Part shown: positions 52,411-61,204 of the stretch, piece after piece
Numbering within the stretch: the stretch's first letter is position 1
How the letters are laid out: each line of letters begins with the position of its first letter
NCBI GenBank assembly: GCA_002448235.1
Contig: DIXF01000005.1
Location: 1 to 64,000, forward strand
Source of the DNA: Syntrophaceae bacterium UBA6087
GTDB lineage: Bacteria; Desulfobacterota; Desulfomonilia; UBA1062
Length of the DNA stretch: 64,000 nucleotides
Reading direction: 5' to 3'
Notes under the pieces: model-generated
Database searches by the model: none
The model's input: only the letters and a program-made list of their open reading frames with translations
What the model was told of the DNA's origin: nothing
Program-made: the position numbers and the translations under genes

Positions 52411-53874
52411 TCAGAACTCCATCTTGTAATTCGGGGCCTCTTTGACAATGATCACGTCATGGACGTGGGATTCCTTCAGACCCGCAGCGGTGATCTTGAC
52501 CATCTGGGCCTTGGTCTGCAGTTCCTTGATGGTCCGGCACCCGGTATATCCCATCCCCGCTCGCAGGCCTCCCAGGAGCTGGTATACATTCTCGGATATG
52601 GGTCCCCGGTAGGGTACGCGGCCCACGATCCCCTCGGGAACGAACTTGTCCGTCTCGCAGACGTCTCCCTGGAAATAGCGGTCCTTGGAGCCCAATGCCA
52701 TCGCCTCCAGAGAGCCCATGCCCCGGTAGGCCTTGTACGTCCTGCCCTGGTAGATGATCCTTTCGCCCGGGGCCTCGTCGGTGCCGGCGAACAGCGACCC
52801 GATCATGACGCTGGATGCGCCTGCGGCAAGGGCCTTGGTAACGTCGCCGGAGAACTTGATGCCGCCGTCCGCGATCACGGGTATCCCGTGCTTGTTCGCT
52901 GCCTGGGAACAGTTCATGATCGCGGTAACCTGGGGCATGCCCACACCCGCGACGACCCTTGTCGTGCAGATGGACCCCGGACCGACCCCCACCTTTATCC
53001 CGTCCGCTCCTGCGTTGATAAGGTCTTCAGCGGCTTCCCTGGTAACGATGTTCCCGGCGATGACCTGGGAGTCGGGATAAAGATCCTTGATGGCGCTTAC
53101 CGACCGGACAACCGCCTCGGAGTGGCCGTGAGCCGTATCCACCACCAGCACATCGACACCGGCCTTCATGAGGGCATGGACCCTTCTGACGTCGTCGGGG
53201 AGCACGCCTACGGCGGCACCTACGAGGAGCCTGCCCCGGCTGTCTTTTGCCGACGACGGGTATCTCTGGGCCTTCTCGATGTCCTTGATGGTAATGAGCC
53301 CGGTGAGATTTCCGTGATCATCGACTACCGGGAGTTTCTCTATCTTGTACTGGTGGAGCAGCTTCTTCGCTTCTTCGAGGCTGATCTTGCCCCGTATGGT
53401 CACAAGGTTTTCCTTGGTCATGGCCTCGCCTATGGGCCGGTTCATATCGGTTTCGAACCGCAAGTCCCTGTTCGTAAGGATGCCCACGAGCTTGCCTTCC
53501 ACGGTGATGGGCACTCCCGATATCCGGTAGTGCGTCATGAGATTCATGGCCTCGCCTATCTTCTGGTCCGGTCCCATGGTGATGGGATCGACGATCATCC
53601 CGCTCTCGGATTTCTTCACCTTGTCCACTTCTATGGCCTGGGCCTCCGGGCTCATGTTCTTGTGGATGATGCCTATCCCGCCTTCCCGGGCCATCGCAAT
53701 CGCGGTACGCGCCTCGGTAACGGTGTCCATCGCGGCACTCAAGAGCGGTATATTGATGCTGATGTCCCGGGTAAGCCGAGTGCTGATATTCGCCATCGCA
53801 GGTGTTATGCTTGACCGTGCGGGCAGCAGCAGCACATCATCAAACGTAAGGGCATCGCAGAGAACTTTATCCAT
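52411..53874 (-). CDS. guaB: IMP dehydrogenase
   Basis: 487 residues: a TIM barrel with catalytic Cys303 in GPGSICTTRV, split by a CBS pair (about 95-200) with LTGLITIKDIEKA, and the flap YRGMGSLEAM. It converts IMP to XMP, the first step of GMP synthesis. AAGGAG lies ten bases before the ATG. It comes between sppA and dnaE in one probable operon. Confidence 0.98.
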   Translation of the reverse strand: MDKVLCDALTFDDVLLLPARSSITPAMANISTRLTRDISINIPLLSAAMDTVTEARTAIAMAREGGIGIIHKNMSPEAQAIEVDKVKKSESGMIVDPITMGPDQKIGEAMNLMTHYRISGVPITVEGKLVGILTNRDLRFETDMNRPIGEAMTKENLVTIRGKISLEEAKKLLHQYKIEKLPVVDDHGNLTGLITIKDIEKAQRYPSSAKDSRGRLLVGAAVGVLPDDVRRVHALMKAGVDVLVVDTAHGHSEAVVRSVSAIKDLYPDSQVIAGNIVTREAAEDLINAGADGIKVGVGPGSICTTRVVAGVGMPQVTAIMNCSQAANKHGIPVIADGGIKFSGDVTKALAAGASSVMIGSLFAGTDEAPGERIIYQGRTYKAYRGMGSLEAMALGSKDRYFQGDVCETDKFVPEGIVGRVPYRGPISENVYQLLGGLRAGMGYTGCRTIKELQTKAQMVKITAAGLKESHVHDVIIVKEAPNYKMEF

Positions 53875-53888
53875 ATCGTGTTTACTCC

Positions 53889-54755
53889 TTATTGAACGCT
53901 GTATTCGAGCCGTAAGAACCCGCGCCTTAAATGCGTGGCTCCTTTTCCGAAGGAAACAGGGGTGCAGCTTTCCAGGAGGCTTTTGATCTCCTCCATTACG
54001 CCTTTTCCCGGCTCTCCCTTGATGATTCGGGGCTTACCCTCAATCCCTCCCCTTTCCTTTGCATCCTCGATCGCCTTATCCAGGCCTCCGAGCTTGTCGA
54101 TCAGACCGGCCGAAAGGGCCTGCCGGCCGCTGAAAACCCGTCCGTCCGCATATTCTTCGAGCTTTGCCCTCGGGATCTTCCGGCTTTTGGAAACCTCTTC
54201 CTTGAACTGATCATGGACATCCAGGGCAAGCGCCTGGAAATACCCGCGCTCCTTGTCGGTCATGGTCTTAAACGGCGAGCCTGCAGCTTTGAGCTCGCCG
54301 CCGGTGATGCTCCGGGAGGATATCCCCAGCTTCTGCAAGCCTTCAGTAACGTCAAAAAATTCCAGGATCACGCCGATGCTGCCGGTGATCGTCCCTGAAA
54401 GGGCGTATACCGTGTCCGCTGCACACGCGATGTAGTATGCCCCGGACGCGCTCACCGAGCCCATGGAGGCGATAACGGGCTTCTTTGTTTTCAGCCTTAA
54501 GACCGCCTCGTAGATCTCCTGGGAAGGGCCTACCTTTCCGCCCGGGCTGTCGAGCCTGAGGATCACGGCTCTGACCTGGTCGTTTTCTTCGAACTGCCTG
54601 ATGATATCCAGGTATTCCAGGGAGTCATCGATCGGCCCCGTGATTTCGATGATGCCTACGGCAGGGGTCAGACTCTCCCGAATGGACTTAACCCCAAGCG
54701 GCAGCGCAATAAAAATGATAATAATGAAGAGGATGAACTTTGTCTTCTTTTTCAT
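53889..54755 (-). CDS. sppA: Signal peptide peptidase SppA
   Basis: 288 residues. An N-terminal membrane anchor (7-22) leads to the protease domain with nucleophile Ser104 (SASGAYYIA) and Lys156 (GELKAAGSPFK), 52 residues apart as in Bacillus SppA, plus the DSPGG turn (69-73). It degrades leftover signal peptides at the inner membrane. It opens the sppA-guaB-dnaE-accA series, 14 bases before guaB. The SD is weak. Confidence 0.95.
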   Translation of the reverse strand: MKKKTKFILFIIIIFIALPLGVKSIRESLTPAVGIIEITGPIDDSLEYLDIIRQFEENDQVRAVILRLDSPGGKVGPSQEIYEAVLRLKTKKPVIASMGSVSASGAYYIACAADTVYALSGTITGSIGVILEFFDVTEGLQKLGISSRSITGGELKAAGSPFKTMTDKERGYFQALALDVHDQFKEEVSKSRKIPRAKLEEYADGRVFSGRQALSAGLIDKLGGLDKAIEDAKERGGIEGKPRIIKGEPGKGVMEEIKSLLESCTPVSFGKGATHLRRGFLRLEYSVQ

Positions 54756-54795
54756 ATCAGTTGATGATCTCGATTAAGCTCTTAGTGCCCCAATG

Positions 54796-54822
54796 ATTAT
54801 ACGACCCTATAGAGACACGCAA
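54796..54822 (-). promoter_or_regulatory. Promoter of the sppA-guaB-dnaE-accA operon
   Basis: On the minus strand TTGCGT, 15 bases, perfect TATAAT; the expected start is near 54789, 34 bases before the ATG. The spacing is short, but it lies just past the rpsA terminator, where a promoter is expected. Confidence 0.5.
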
Positions 54823-54854
54823 GTATAAAATCACCTGTGTTCTCCCCTTATCAT

Positions 54855-54894
54855 AAAGAAAAACGCCCTGATCCTTTTTAAAGGATCGGGGCGC
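54855..54894 (-). terminator. Rho-independent terminator of rpsA
   Basis: On the minus strand a GC-rich stem (GCGCCCCGATCC / GGATCAGGGCG) around TTTAAAAA, followed by TTTTTCTTT. It lies about 80 bases past the rpsA stop. Confidence 0.85.
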
Positions 54895-54975
54895 TTCTGT
54901 ATTTATCGGTACGGCCGTGCAGGCTCTCCTCCGCACCCGGGAAAGGGAACGGGAGAAGGCCGCGACCATCTTATA

Positions 54976-56766
54976 TCAACCCTTGTTCTTGCTGTCCTGC
55001 AGTTCCTTGAGAAGATCGCCCAAGTTCGTACCGACCTTTTCGCTGCCCTTCTCATGGGTTGCCACGGTCTTCTTTTCCTGGGCTTCTTCGATTGCCTTGA
55101 TTGACAGGCCGATCTTTTTGTTCTCCGGATTGAGCCTGAGCACCATGGCCTCTACTTCCTGGCCGACGGCGAGCACACTGGAGAGATTTTCGATCTTGTT
55201 GCTGCTCACCTCGGAGATGTGGATCATGCCTTCGACACCTTCCCTGATCTCGACAAAGGCGCCGAAATCCGTCAGAGAAGTGATCTTCCCCTTCACCATT
55301 GAACCAACAGGGTGCTCGTTCGCGACCTGAGTCCATGGATCGGGGCTGAGCTGTTTGAGACCCAGCGAGAATTTCTCGCTCTCCGGATCAACGGTCAGCA
55401 CCTTGGCCTGGAGGACATCCCCTTTTTTGTAAAGCTCCCGGGGGTTTTTCACCTTGGGATCCCAGGTGAGATCCGAGACATGGATAAGACCGTCGATGTC
55501 GATGTTCTCGTCCACGCTTACAAACAGGCCGAAATCCGTTACGTTCTTCACAGTTGCATTGATTACGGTCCCCGGAGGATAGTAATCGTAGAGAAGATCC
55601 CAGGGATTCGGTGACGCCTGCTTGAGGCCCAGCGATATCCTCCTGTTGTCCTGATCCACGCCTAAGACCACGACATCCACGTCCTGACCTTCTTCGAGGA
55701 TAGTGGAAGGATGGCGCATCCTCTTCGTCCAGAACATCTCGGAGATATGAACAAGGCCCTCAACCCCTTCCTCGACCTCGACGAATGCGCCGTAGTTCGT
55801 GATGGAGGTGACCTTACCGGAAATCTTCTTGCCCATGGGGTAGCGGTATTCAAGGCCCTCCCACGGGTCGGGCGTAAGCTGTTTCAGTCCCAGCGATATC
55901 TTCTCCGTCTCCGGATCGAACTCGATGACCTTTACCTGAATCTGATCGCCGGGCGACACCTTCTCCTTGGGGTCCTTGAGCTTGCCCCAGGACATATCGG
56001 TGATGTGCAGCAGACCGTCGATGCCGCCGATATCGACAAAGGCGCCGTAGGCCATGATGTTCTTCACCGTTCCCGTTACCACATCTCCCTTGGAGAGTGT
56101 GGAAATGAGTTTTTTCTTGCTCTCTTCCCGGTTCTTCTCAAGGAAGTCTCTGTGGCTTACCACTACGTTGTTTTTCTTCCTGTTGAACTTTATGACCGCG
56201 ACTTCTATAGTCTGGCCGACCATCTTTTCCAGTTCTGTTTCAGAGACCGGATTGAGTGTGGCCTGGGAGGTGGGGAGAAAAGAAGGCACACCGATGTCTA
56301 CGGTGAGACCGCCCTTGATGCGCTCGGTAACCTTCCCCTTGAGGAAGGTATGCTCCTGATAGGCATCAATGATGTAGTCCCACACCTTGATACGCTTGGC
56401 TTTTTCCTTGCTGAGCCTGATGATGCCTTTTGATGGGTTGATGGTTTCGACAAGTACTTCAACTTCATCCCCGACCGATACGGTAATTACTCCGTTATCG
56501 TCGATGAATTCTCTGATCGAAGCCTGCCCTTCCATCTTCCTGCCGATGTCGATCATGATATGTTCAGTTCCCACCTGAACGACCGTGCCTGTTACCACGG
56601 ACCCGGTGGAAACGCGCTTATCGATTGTTTCTTCATAGAGAGCTTCCAACTCGAAATTCTTTTCGAATTCCCCCGAATCATCAGAAGTATTCTTGCTCTC
56701 TGTCATTTCCTCCTTGACCGTAGGCTCATCTTTTTGATCTGTTTTATTTTCTTCTAGGTTATACAT
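54976..56766 (-). CDS. rpsA: 30S ribosomal protein S1
   Basis: 596 residues with six S1 RNA-binding repeats from about residue 50 to 570, each showing the G..v.G.V......GafV....g..GlvH.se pattern (for instance GTVKNIMAYGAFVDIGGIDGLLHITD). An acidic N-terminus (1-45) precedes them. S1 helps mRNA bind the small subunit. It is a single gene with its own promoter upstream and a clear terminator. Confidence 0.97.
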   Translation of the reverse strand: MYNLEENKTDQKDEPTVKEEMTESKNTSDDSGEFEKNFELEALYEETIDKRVSTGSVVTGTVVQVGTEHIMIDIGRKMEGQASIREFIDDNGVITVSVGDEVEVLVETINPSKGIIRLSKEKAKRIKVWDYIIDAYQEHTFLKGKVTERIKGGLTVDIGVPSFLPTSQATLNPVSETELEKMVGQTIEVAVIKFNRKKNNVVVSHRDFLEKNREESKKKLISTLSKGDVVTGTVKNIMAYGAFVDIGGIDGLLHITDMSWGKLKDPKEKVSPGDQIQVKVIEFDPETEKISLGLKQLTPDPWEGLEYRYPMGKKISGKVTSITNYGAFVEVEEGVEGLVHISEMFWTKRMRHPSTILEEGQDVDVVVLGVDQDNRRISLGLKQASPNPWDLLYDYYPPGTVINATVKNVTDFGLFVSVDENIDIDGLIHVSDLTWDPKVKNPRELYKKGDVLQAKVLTVDPESEKFSLGLKQLSPDPWTQVANEHPVGSMVKGKITSLTDFGAFVEIREGVEGMIHISEVSSNKIENLSSVLAVGQEVEAMVLRLNPENKKIGLSIKAIEEAQEKKTVATHEKGSEKVGTNLGDLLKELQDSKNKG

Positions 56767-56822
56767 AGTTCCAAGACCCCCTATCCGTCGTTCCTTTTTC
56801 CTCGTTTTTCGTAAGTTGGCAT

Positions 56823-56851
56823 CCTATACAATATAGATATACAAAACACAA
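56823..56851 (-). promoter_or_regulatory. Sigma-70-type promoter of rpsA
   Basis: Read on the minus strand: TTGTGT, 17 bases, TATAGG. It would give a leader of about 50 bases to the ATG at 56766. Confidence 0.5.
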
Positions 56852-56995
56852 GCCTTTAATGGGGCGTCTCCGGGGTATAAATGCCCTTGGAAAACAACCA
56901 CATCCGGGCATGCAGGGGCAGTTTCCGCAAATATGCGTTCGTATCCCTTGATTATTCGCCGAATCTCTTACTTTATTTCCTGACGGAAAGAAATA

Positions 56996-57463
56996 TCAGT
57001 CCAAGGGATTCTTTTTCTTCTGCAGGCTGGAAGGGTCCTTGAGCGCCTTGTCGAGGTCGCTGAATACACGCTGTTTGTCGCGACTCTCGCTTAAGGTCTT
57101 TTCGAGTTCCTTGAGCCTCGACTGCTGCTTATTCTGAAACTGGGAAATCTCATCGGCCATGCGGGGCGTCTCACTCTCTTTCGGAAGTTCCTCGATCCGG
57201 GTGTAATCGGAGATTCCGTACCTGCAGTCCGCGCCCGAGACGATCATGGAGATGATCTTTTCGTCGGCAAGCTTCCTTGCCGTAAGCGATAGCTCTTCTT
57301 CCGAGATCTTCAGCATGTCGGAAAGATCCTTCAAGGTAGGCGGCCTTTTATTCACATGCTCGAAAACCCGTATTCCTGCAACAAAGACATGCGCTGCGTG
57401 ATAAAGGTTTTTCACCAACATAACCGTTATGTATAGGAAAGCACCCCCTGTTGCAACTACCAT
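56996..57463 (-). CDS. Helix-turn-helix-like protein of unknown function
   Basis: 155 residues. After a hydrophobic start, residues about 35-75 read as a winged helix (PTLKDLSDMLKISEEELSLTARKLADEKII). A coiled coil follows (KQQSRLKELEKTLSESRDKQRV) and a basic tail KKKNPLD. GGGGAA lies near the ATG at 57463. No family recognised. Divergent from the LysM gene, within 64 bases. Confidence 0.65.
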   Translation of the reverse strand: MVVATGGAFLYITVMLVKNLYHAAHVFVAGIRVFEHVNKRPPTLKDLSDMLKISEEELSLTARKLADEKIISMIVSGADCRYGISDYTRIEELPKESETPRMADEISQFQNKQQSRLKELEKTLSESRDKQRVFSDLDKALKDPSSLQKKKNPLD

Positions 57464-57475
57464 TCAAGATTCCCC

Positions 57476-57505
57476 TTGACCGAACCGATATATCATTCAA
57501 ATAAT
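57476..57505 (+). promoter_or_regulatory. Possible promoter of the LysM gene
   Basis: TTGACC, 18 bases, AATAAT. It lies 23 bases before the TTG start at 57528. Confidence 0.4.
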
Positions 57506-57527
57506 GCCGCTTTAAGGAGGACAGGAC

Positions 57528-58511
57528 TTGAAAAAATCAGCCTCTCTCATCATCGGCCTTCTCTTCATCACGTGCGCCATGACGCCTGCTTGGGCAGAAG
57601 ATACCGTACATGTGGTTAAAAAAGGGGATACGCTCTGGGCCATCACGAAACAGTACTTGTCCAGTGCATGGAAATGGCCGATCGTGTGGTCGAACAACCA
57701 GGAAATCACCAATCCTCATCTCATCTTTCCCGGAGACAATGTAGTGATCTCCCGCAAAGGAGGAAAAACCACCATTACGATCATTCCCGCCAATCAGACA
57801 GCATCCGTCGAGCCCGCAATATACACACCTGCGGAAGCAGCCGTCGTGAAAGAGAAGACATTCATCATATCTCCGCAGTTCTCAACATACATCTACAGCC
57901 CGAATGTGCTCTCGGGCTCGGGCACTGTCATGAAAAAGCAGGGCATAGGAGACCTGGCTTCGAAGAGCGAAACGATCCTCATCAAATCCTCGTCGGGTCT
58001 CACCTTGAGCAAGGGCATCACCATCGTATCCTTGGTAGCCGAAATCAAGGACAGAGACGAAGTCGTAGGGTATCTCTACAAAGCATCTGCCGTGGCGCTC
58101 GTTGAAGAAGCCCAAGGCGACGTGTACAAAGCTTCGATTGCATATTCCAATCAGGAGATCCGTTCGGGAGACCTCATTTTCGACGACCTCAAACCCCTCC
58201 AGCCTCTGAAGATTAAGCCCTTCGAGCCGGACCTGAAGGATAACGGCCGGGTAATCGATCTCTTTGGCGGCCTGAGCGGCAGCAGCTATCTCGACCTCAC
58301 CTTCATGAACGTAGGCAAGGCAGATGGGGTCGACCAGGGGGCACTGTTAAGCTTCTACAAAGAGATCGATCTGGATGAAGAAAAGACTTCCATGCGGGAG
58401 TACGAAGGGATGGCTATCGTTCTCCAGTCACTGGAAAACAGCTGCATGGGTCTTGTTCTGGAATCCAAGGGACCTATCAAGAGAGGCTTCGTTGCGATAG
58501 GGGCTCATTAA
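57528..58511 (+). CDS. Secreted LysM-domain protein
   Basis: 327 residues from a TTG at 57528; AAGGAGG seven bases upstream makes the start sure. A signal peptide ends near AWAED. LysM follows (28-75; VKKGDTLWAITKQYL, WSNNQEITNPHLIFPGD), binding peptidoglycan. The remaining 240 residues are beta-rich with no known motif, and the LysM-plus-beta layout is common in Desulfobacterota envelope proteins. Function unknown. Confidence 0.85.
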   Translation: MKKSASLIIGLLFITCAMTPAWAEDTVHVVKKGDTLWAITKQYLSSAWKWPIVWSNNQEITNPHLIFPGDNVVISRKGGKTTITIIPANQTASVEPAIYTPAEAAVVKEKTFIISPQFSTYIYSPNVLSGSGTVMKKQGIGDLASKSETILIKSSSGLTLSKGITIVSLVAEIKDRDEVVGYLYKASAVALVEEAQGDVYKASIAYSNQEIRSGDLIFDDLKPLQPLKIKPFEPDLKDNGRVIDLFGGLSGSSYLDLTFMNVGKADGVDQGALLSFYKEIDLDEEKTSMREYEGMAIVLQSLENSCMGLVLESKGPIKRGFVAIGAH

Positions 58512-58526
58512 ACAAGTCATCTACTC

Positions 58527-58559
58527 GTCCAGGGTCCTCCCCCGCGGGGGGCCTTGGAC
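58527..58559. terminator. Two-way hairpin between convergent genes
   Basis: GTCCAGGGTCC ... GGCCTTGGAC with a CCCCGCGGGG core forms a very stable stem in the 63-base gap between the LysM and PilZ genes. No T-run follows in either direction. Confidence 0.5.
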
Positions 58560-58574
58560 GCATGTCCGAACACT

Positions 58575-58907
58575 TCAGTAAGGAATACCCTGATACGAGA
58601 GGAGAAGGTCGAGCCCTTTGTCGTCTGTCCGGGTGAATGCGACCGCTATTCCTGAATCCGTCTTCCGTATGATGCGCCCCTGAGTCCAGATGATCTTGCC
58701 GAATTCCGCTGCATCCAGACTTGCTATGACGTACCCGTCAATGTTGTCCGGCGGTTTCCCGGTAGAGACGAACATGCCTCCCCGGCTGATATCGCTTACC
58801 GTGCCGACCTTGTAAGCATACCCGTTGTCGCGGTATGCCACCTTCAGATCAACCTTGGCCCTCTTGTGCGCCCTCTGCTCTTCCATGTACTTTGCAAGTT
58901 CCCCCAT
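58575..58907 (-). CDS. PilZ-domain c-di-GMP receptor
   Basis: 110 residues from the ATG at 58907; a longer frame upstream to 59492 is not supported. The PilZ motif is RAHKRAKVDLKV with the later DISRGGMFVST: RxxxR and D/NxSxxG, the c-di-GMP-binding signature. Single-domain PilZ proteins couple c-di-GMP to motility or pili. The start could also be M8 (58886). It stands near no other signalling gene; the diguanylate cyclase at 9735-10949 is the window's only GGDEF. Confidence 0.85.
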   Translation of the reverse strand: MGELAKYMEEQRAHKRAKVDLKVAYRDNGYAYKVGTVSDISRGGMFVSTGKPPDNIDGYVIASLDAAEFGKIIWTQGRIIRKTDSGIAVAFTRTDDKGLDLLLSYQGIPY

Positions 58908-59132
58908 CACGAATAAAAGAAAACAAGGCCGGCGTCCCTGCACGGGACGGACGACGCGTTTCCCTGTCACAGCATCGTTATCATAAAAGCATGTTTTCAT
59001 TGGATCAGTCAAGGTCCGATACTCGTATTGGCCTGTCACTTGGAAGGCAAGCGTGTCAGCACGTATAAAAATCCTAAAAATGAATATGGTGACGATCGGG
59101 ATGCTTGAACAAGGACGCTGCCGAACACTGCG

Positions 59133-59161
59133 TTGACACCCCCTGTCCAATAAGATATAGA
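59133..59161 (+). promoter_or_regulatory. Strong sigma-70-type promoter of hpt
   Basis: Consensus TTGACA, 17 bases, TATAGA. The -10 ends eight bases before the ATG at 59169, so transcription should begin within a base or two of the start codon. Confidence 0.65.
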
Positions 59162-59168
59162 CGATTCT

Positions 59169-59681
59169 ATGAAGGTTTTGTATCCTGCCAGCGAAATTAC
59201 CGGAAGGGTCCGGGAACTGGGAGAAAAGATAACATCCGAATATCAGGGCAAGGAGCTTTTCGTTGTCGGGATACTCAAAGGCGGATTTATTTTTGTGTCC
59301 GATCTTGTCCGGCACGTGAAGCTTCCGCTGAAAGTGGAATTTGTCCGGCTCTCCAGTTACGGCTGTTCTGACAGCCCCCAGGGAGAAGTGAAAATCGTCG
59401 AAGATGTGAGCGATGCGATCAAAGGCAAACATGTCCTGATCGTTGACGATATCATGGATACCGGGAACAGCCTCGTCTGCTTTAAAAAGCACCTGGAAAG
59501 CAAAGGCCCGGCTTCGGTAAAGATCTGCACCATGATAAACAAGACCTCACGCAGGGAATCTGCTATCGAACCTGATTATTACGGCTTCAAGGTAGCAGAC
59601 GGATTTATCGTTGGATATGGGTTGGACTATGCCGAAGACTTCCGCGGGCTGCCGGATATATGCGTGCTGGAAGGCAAGTAA
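59169..59681 (+). CDS. hpt: Hypoxanthine phosphoribosyltransferase
   Basis: 170 residues of the purine PRTase family: GILKGGFIFVSDLVR, the PRPP loop LIVDDIMDTGNSL and the aromatic segment YGLDYAEDFRGLPDI. It makes IMP and GMP from free bases in salvage. The ATG is right after a strong promoter, and no SD is present, so the message may be leaderless. The zinc-ribbon gene follows after 15 bases. Confidence 0.95.
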   Translation: MKVLYPASEITGRVRELGEKITSEYQGKELFVVGILKGGFIFVSDLVRHVKLPLKVEFVRLSSYGCSDSPQGEVKIVEDVSDAIKGKHVLIVDDIMDTGNSLVCFKKHLESKGPASVKICTMINKTSRRESAIEPDYYGFKVADGFIVGYGLDYAEDFRGLPDICVLEGK

Positions 59682-59696
59682 CAGGAGGTATCCCCC

Positions 59697-60647
59697 TTGA
59701 CAGTGGTCGAATGCCCGGAATGCAATAGTAAGTTTAAGATAGATAAAGATCTGAAATCAAAGGACAAGGTAAAGCTGCGCTGCAGCGTATGCTCCCATGT
59801 CTTCACCTTTTCTCCGGCTGCAGAGGATATCACCGATAAAGATTTCGACCTCCTCATCGGCACGAATGATGGAGAACTGGAGGAAAAGCCGTATCAGGAA
59901 CCCTCTTCTGAGCAACCTCAGGAGTCCTTTTCTCTGGATATGAGCGAGGAGATCACCGAGACGCCTGAAGAAGAAAACCCGGAAGCGTCTCAACCGGAGG
60001 CAAAAGCCGAGGAAGCCGAACTCGAGCCTGAATCGGTTATTCGAGAGATCGATTCCATTCTCGGGGCAGGAGACGAGATCTCCTCCGAGGAAGAAGACCT
60101 GGGTCTGGATACAGGATCCGAAAAGGGGATGTCGCGAAAACTCAAGATTTCTCTGGCGTTTGTCATCCTCCTGTTCATCGGGATCGGCCTCTGGATCATG
60201 CGTGATTCTTTGCCGTTCTTCGGGGATTCCCGGGGAGAGCTGGGCAGTCCGGTCCTTGAGAGAGGTCCCTTCTTCTCCATCCCGGATAATGGGGTTACCT
60301 ATGAAATCCTTGCCAATAACAGCGAAGGCTCCGTGCTGGTCGTCAAAGGCGTCATCCAGAAGCTCAGCCCCAAGCCATTGAAATCGGTCATGATCGAGGC
60401 CCGCGTGTATGATCTGAACAATAACCTTATCGAGAGCCGGAATGCCTATGCCGGCATTGTGCCGGAGTCGTCGGAATTGATGCGGCGAAAGAGCTCGGAT
60501 ATCGATACCCTGCTCACTGCCGAGCCGAGAACACTTGGCGTACTGGAAACGTCTCCGGATATCCCTTTCGCCGTTGCATTCTTTGGGAAGCCGGCGCGCG
60601 AGGGATCTTCCTTCCAGGTGGAAGTCAAAGAATTCCGCTGGAAATAA
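59697..60647 (+). CDS. Zinc-ribbon / DUF3426 membrane protein
   Basis: 316 residues from a TTG at 59697, with AGGAGGT seven bases upstream; a GTG follows at 59703. The N-terminus is an MJ0042-type zinc ribbon (CPECNSKFKI ... RCSVCSHVFTF). A Glu/Ser-rich region (60-135) leads to one membrane helix (ISLAFVILLFIGIGLWIM) and a periplasmic DUF3426 domain. The family is common in proteobacteria; its role is unknown. It is encoded right after hpt. Confidence 0.88.
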   Translation: MTVVECPECNSKFKIDKDLKSKDKVKLRCSVCSHVFTFSPAAEDITDKDFDLLIGTNDGELEEKPYQEPSSEQPQESFSLDMSEEITETPEEENPEASQPEAKAEEAELEPESVIREIDSILGAGDEISSEEEDLGLDTGSEKGMSRKLKISLAFVILLFIGIGLWIMRDSLPFFGDSRGELGSPVLERGPFFSIPDNGVTYEILANNSEGSVLVVKGVIQKLSPKPLKSVMIEARVYDLNNNLIESRNAYAGIVPESSELMRRKSSDIDTLLTAEPRTLGVLETSPDIPFAVAFFGKPAREGSSFQVEVKEFRWK

Positions 60648-60790
60648 ATAAAGGGCGGCCAGCATCCGTGAATTTGTTCTCCGAATTGCAAAACTTCCCG
60701 GTGCCCCTATCTATATTCCTAGGTGCCCGACCGTTCACGGCACATGATGCTTTTTAAGCCGCTATGATCAGATCAACCGGTTGAAATTCA

Positions 60791-61204
60791 ATGAGAATAA
60801 TGGGTATCGATTATGGATCGAAACGGATCGGGGTGGCTATCAGCGATCCCTCGTGCACTATGGCTCACCCCCTTGATACGATTCTCGTGCGGGAGGATGG
60901 TTCTCATATGGAGCGCCTGAAGGCGATCGTCAGTGATTACGACGTGAGCAAGATCGTGGTGGGACTCCCCTACAATATGGACGGAAGCACGGGCGATAGC
61001 GCGAACAAGGTAATGCAGTGGTCCGGTGAGCTTCAAACCGAACTCGGACTGCCTGTGGAGCTCTGGGACGAGAGGCTCACCACCTACGAAGCCCACGAAC
61101 TGCTCATACACTTCAAGGTCAAAGGGCAAAAACGAAGGCAGATAGTGGATAAGATCGCGGCAAGCATCATCCTGAAAAGCTATCTGGATGCGACGATCTC
61201 ATGA
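60791..61204 (+). CDS. ruvX: Putative pre-16S rRNA nuclease / Holliday junction resolvase RuvX
   Basis: 137 residues. YqgF motifs: GIDYGSKRIGVAISDP with catalytic Asp7, KIVVGLPYNMDGSTG and WDERLTTYEAH, then a DKIAASIIL end. The RNase H-like family trims 16S precursor ends in E. coli. The four-base ATGA overlap with mltG is the classic ruvX-mltG pair. The start has no clear SD. Confidence 0.94.
   Translation: MRIMGIDYGSKRIGVAISDPSCTMAHPLDTILVREDGSHMERLKAIVSDYDVSKIVVGLPYNMDGSTGDSANKVMQWSGELQTELGLPVELWDERLTTYEAHELLIHFKVKGQKRRQIVDKIAASIILKSYLDATIS

Noticed and set aside
58908..59492. N-terminal extension of the PilZ gene
   Set aside because: The upstream part has no family match and runs across the hpt promoter; only the last 110 codons are PilZ.
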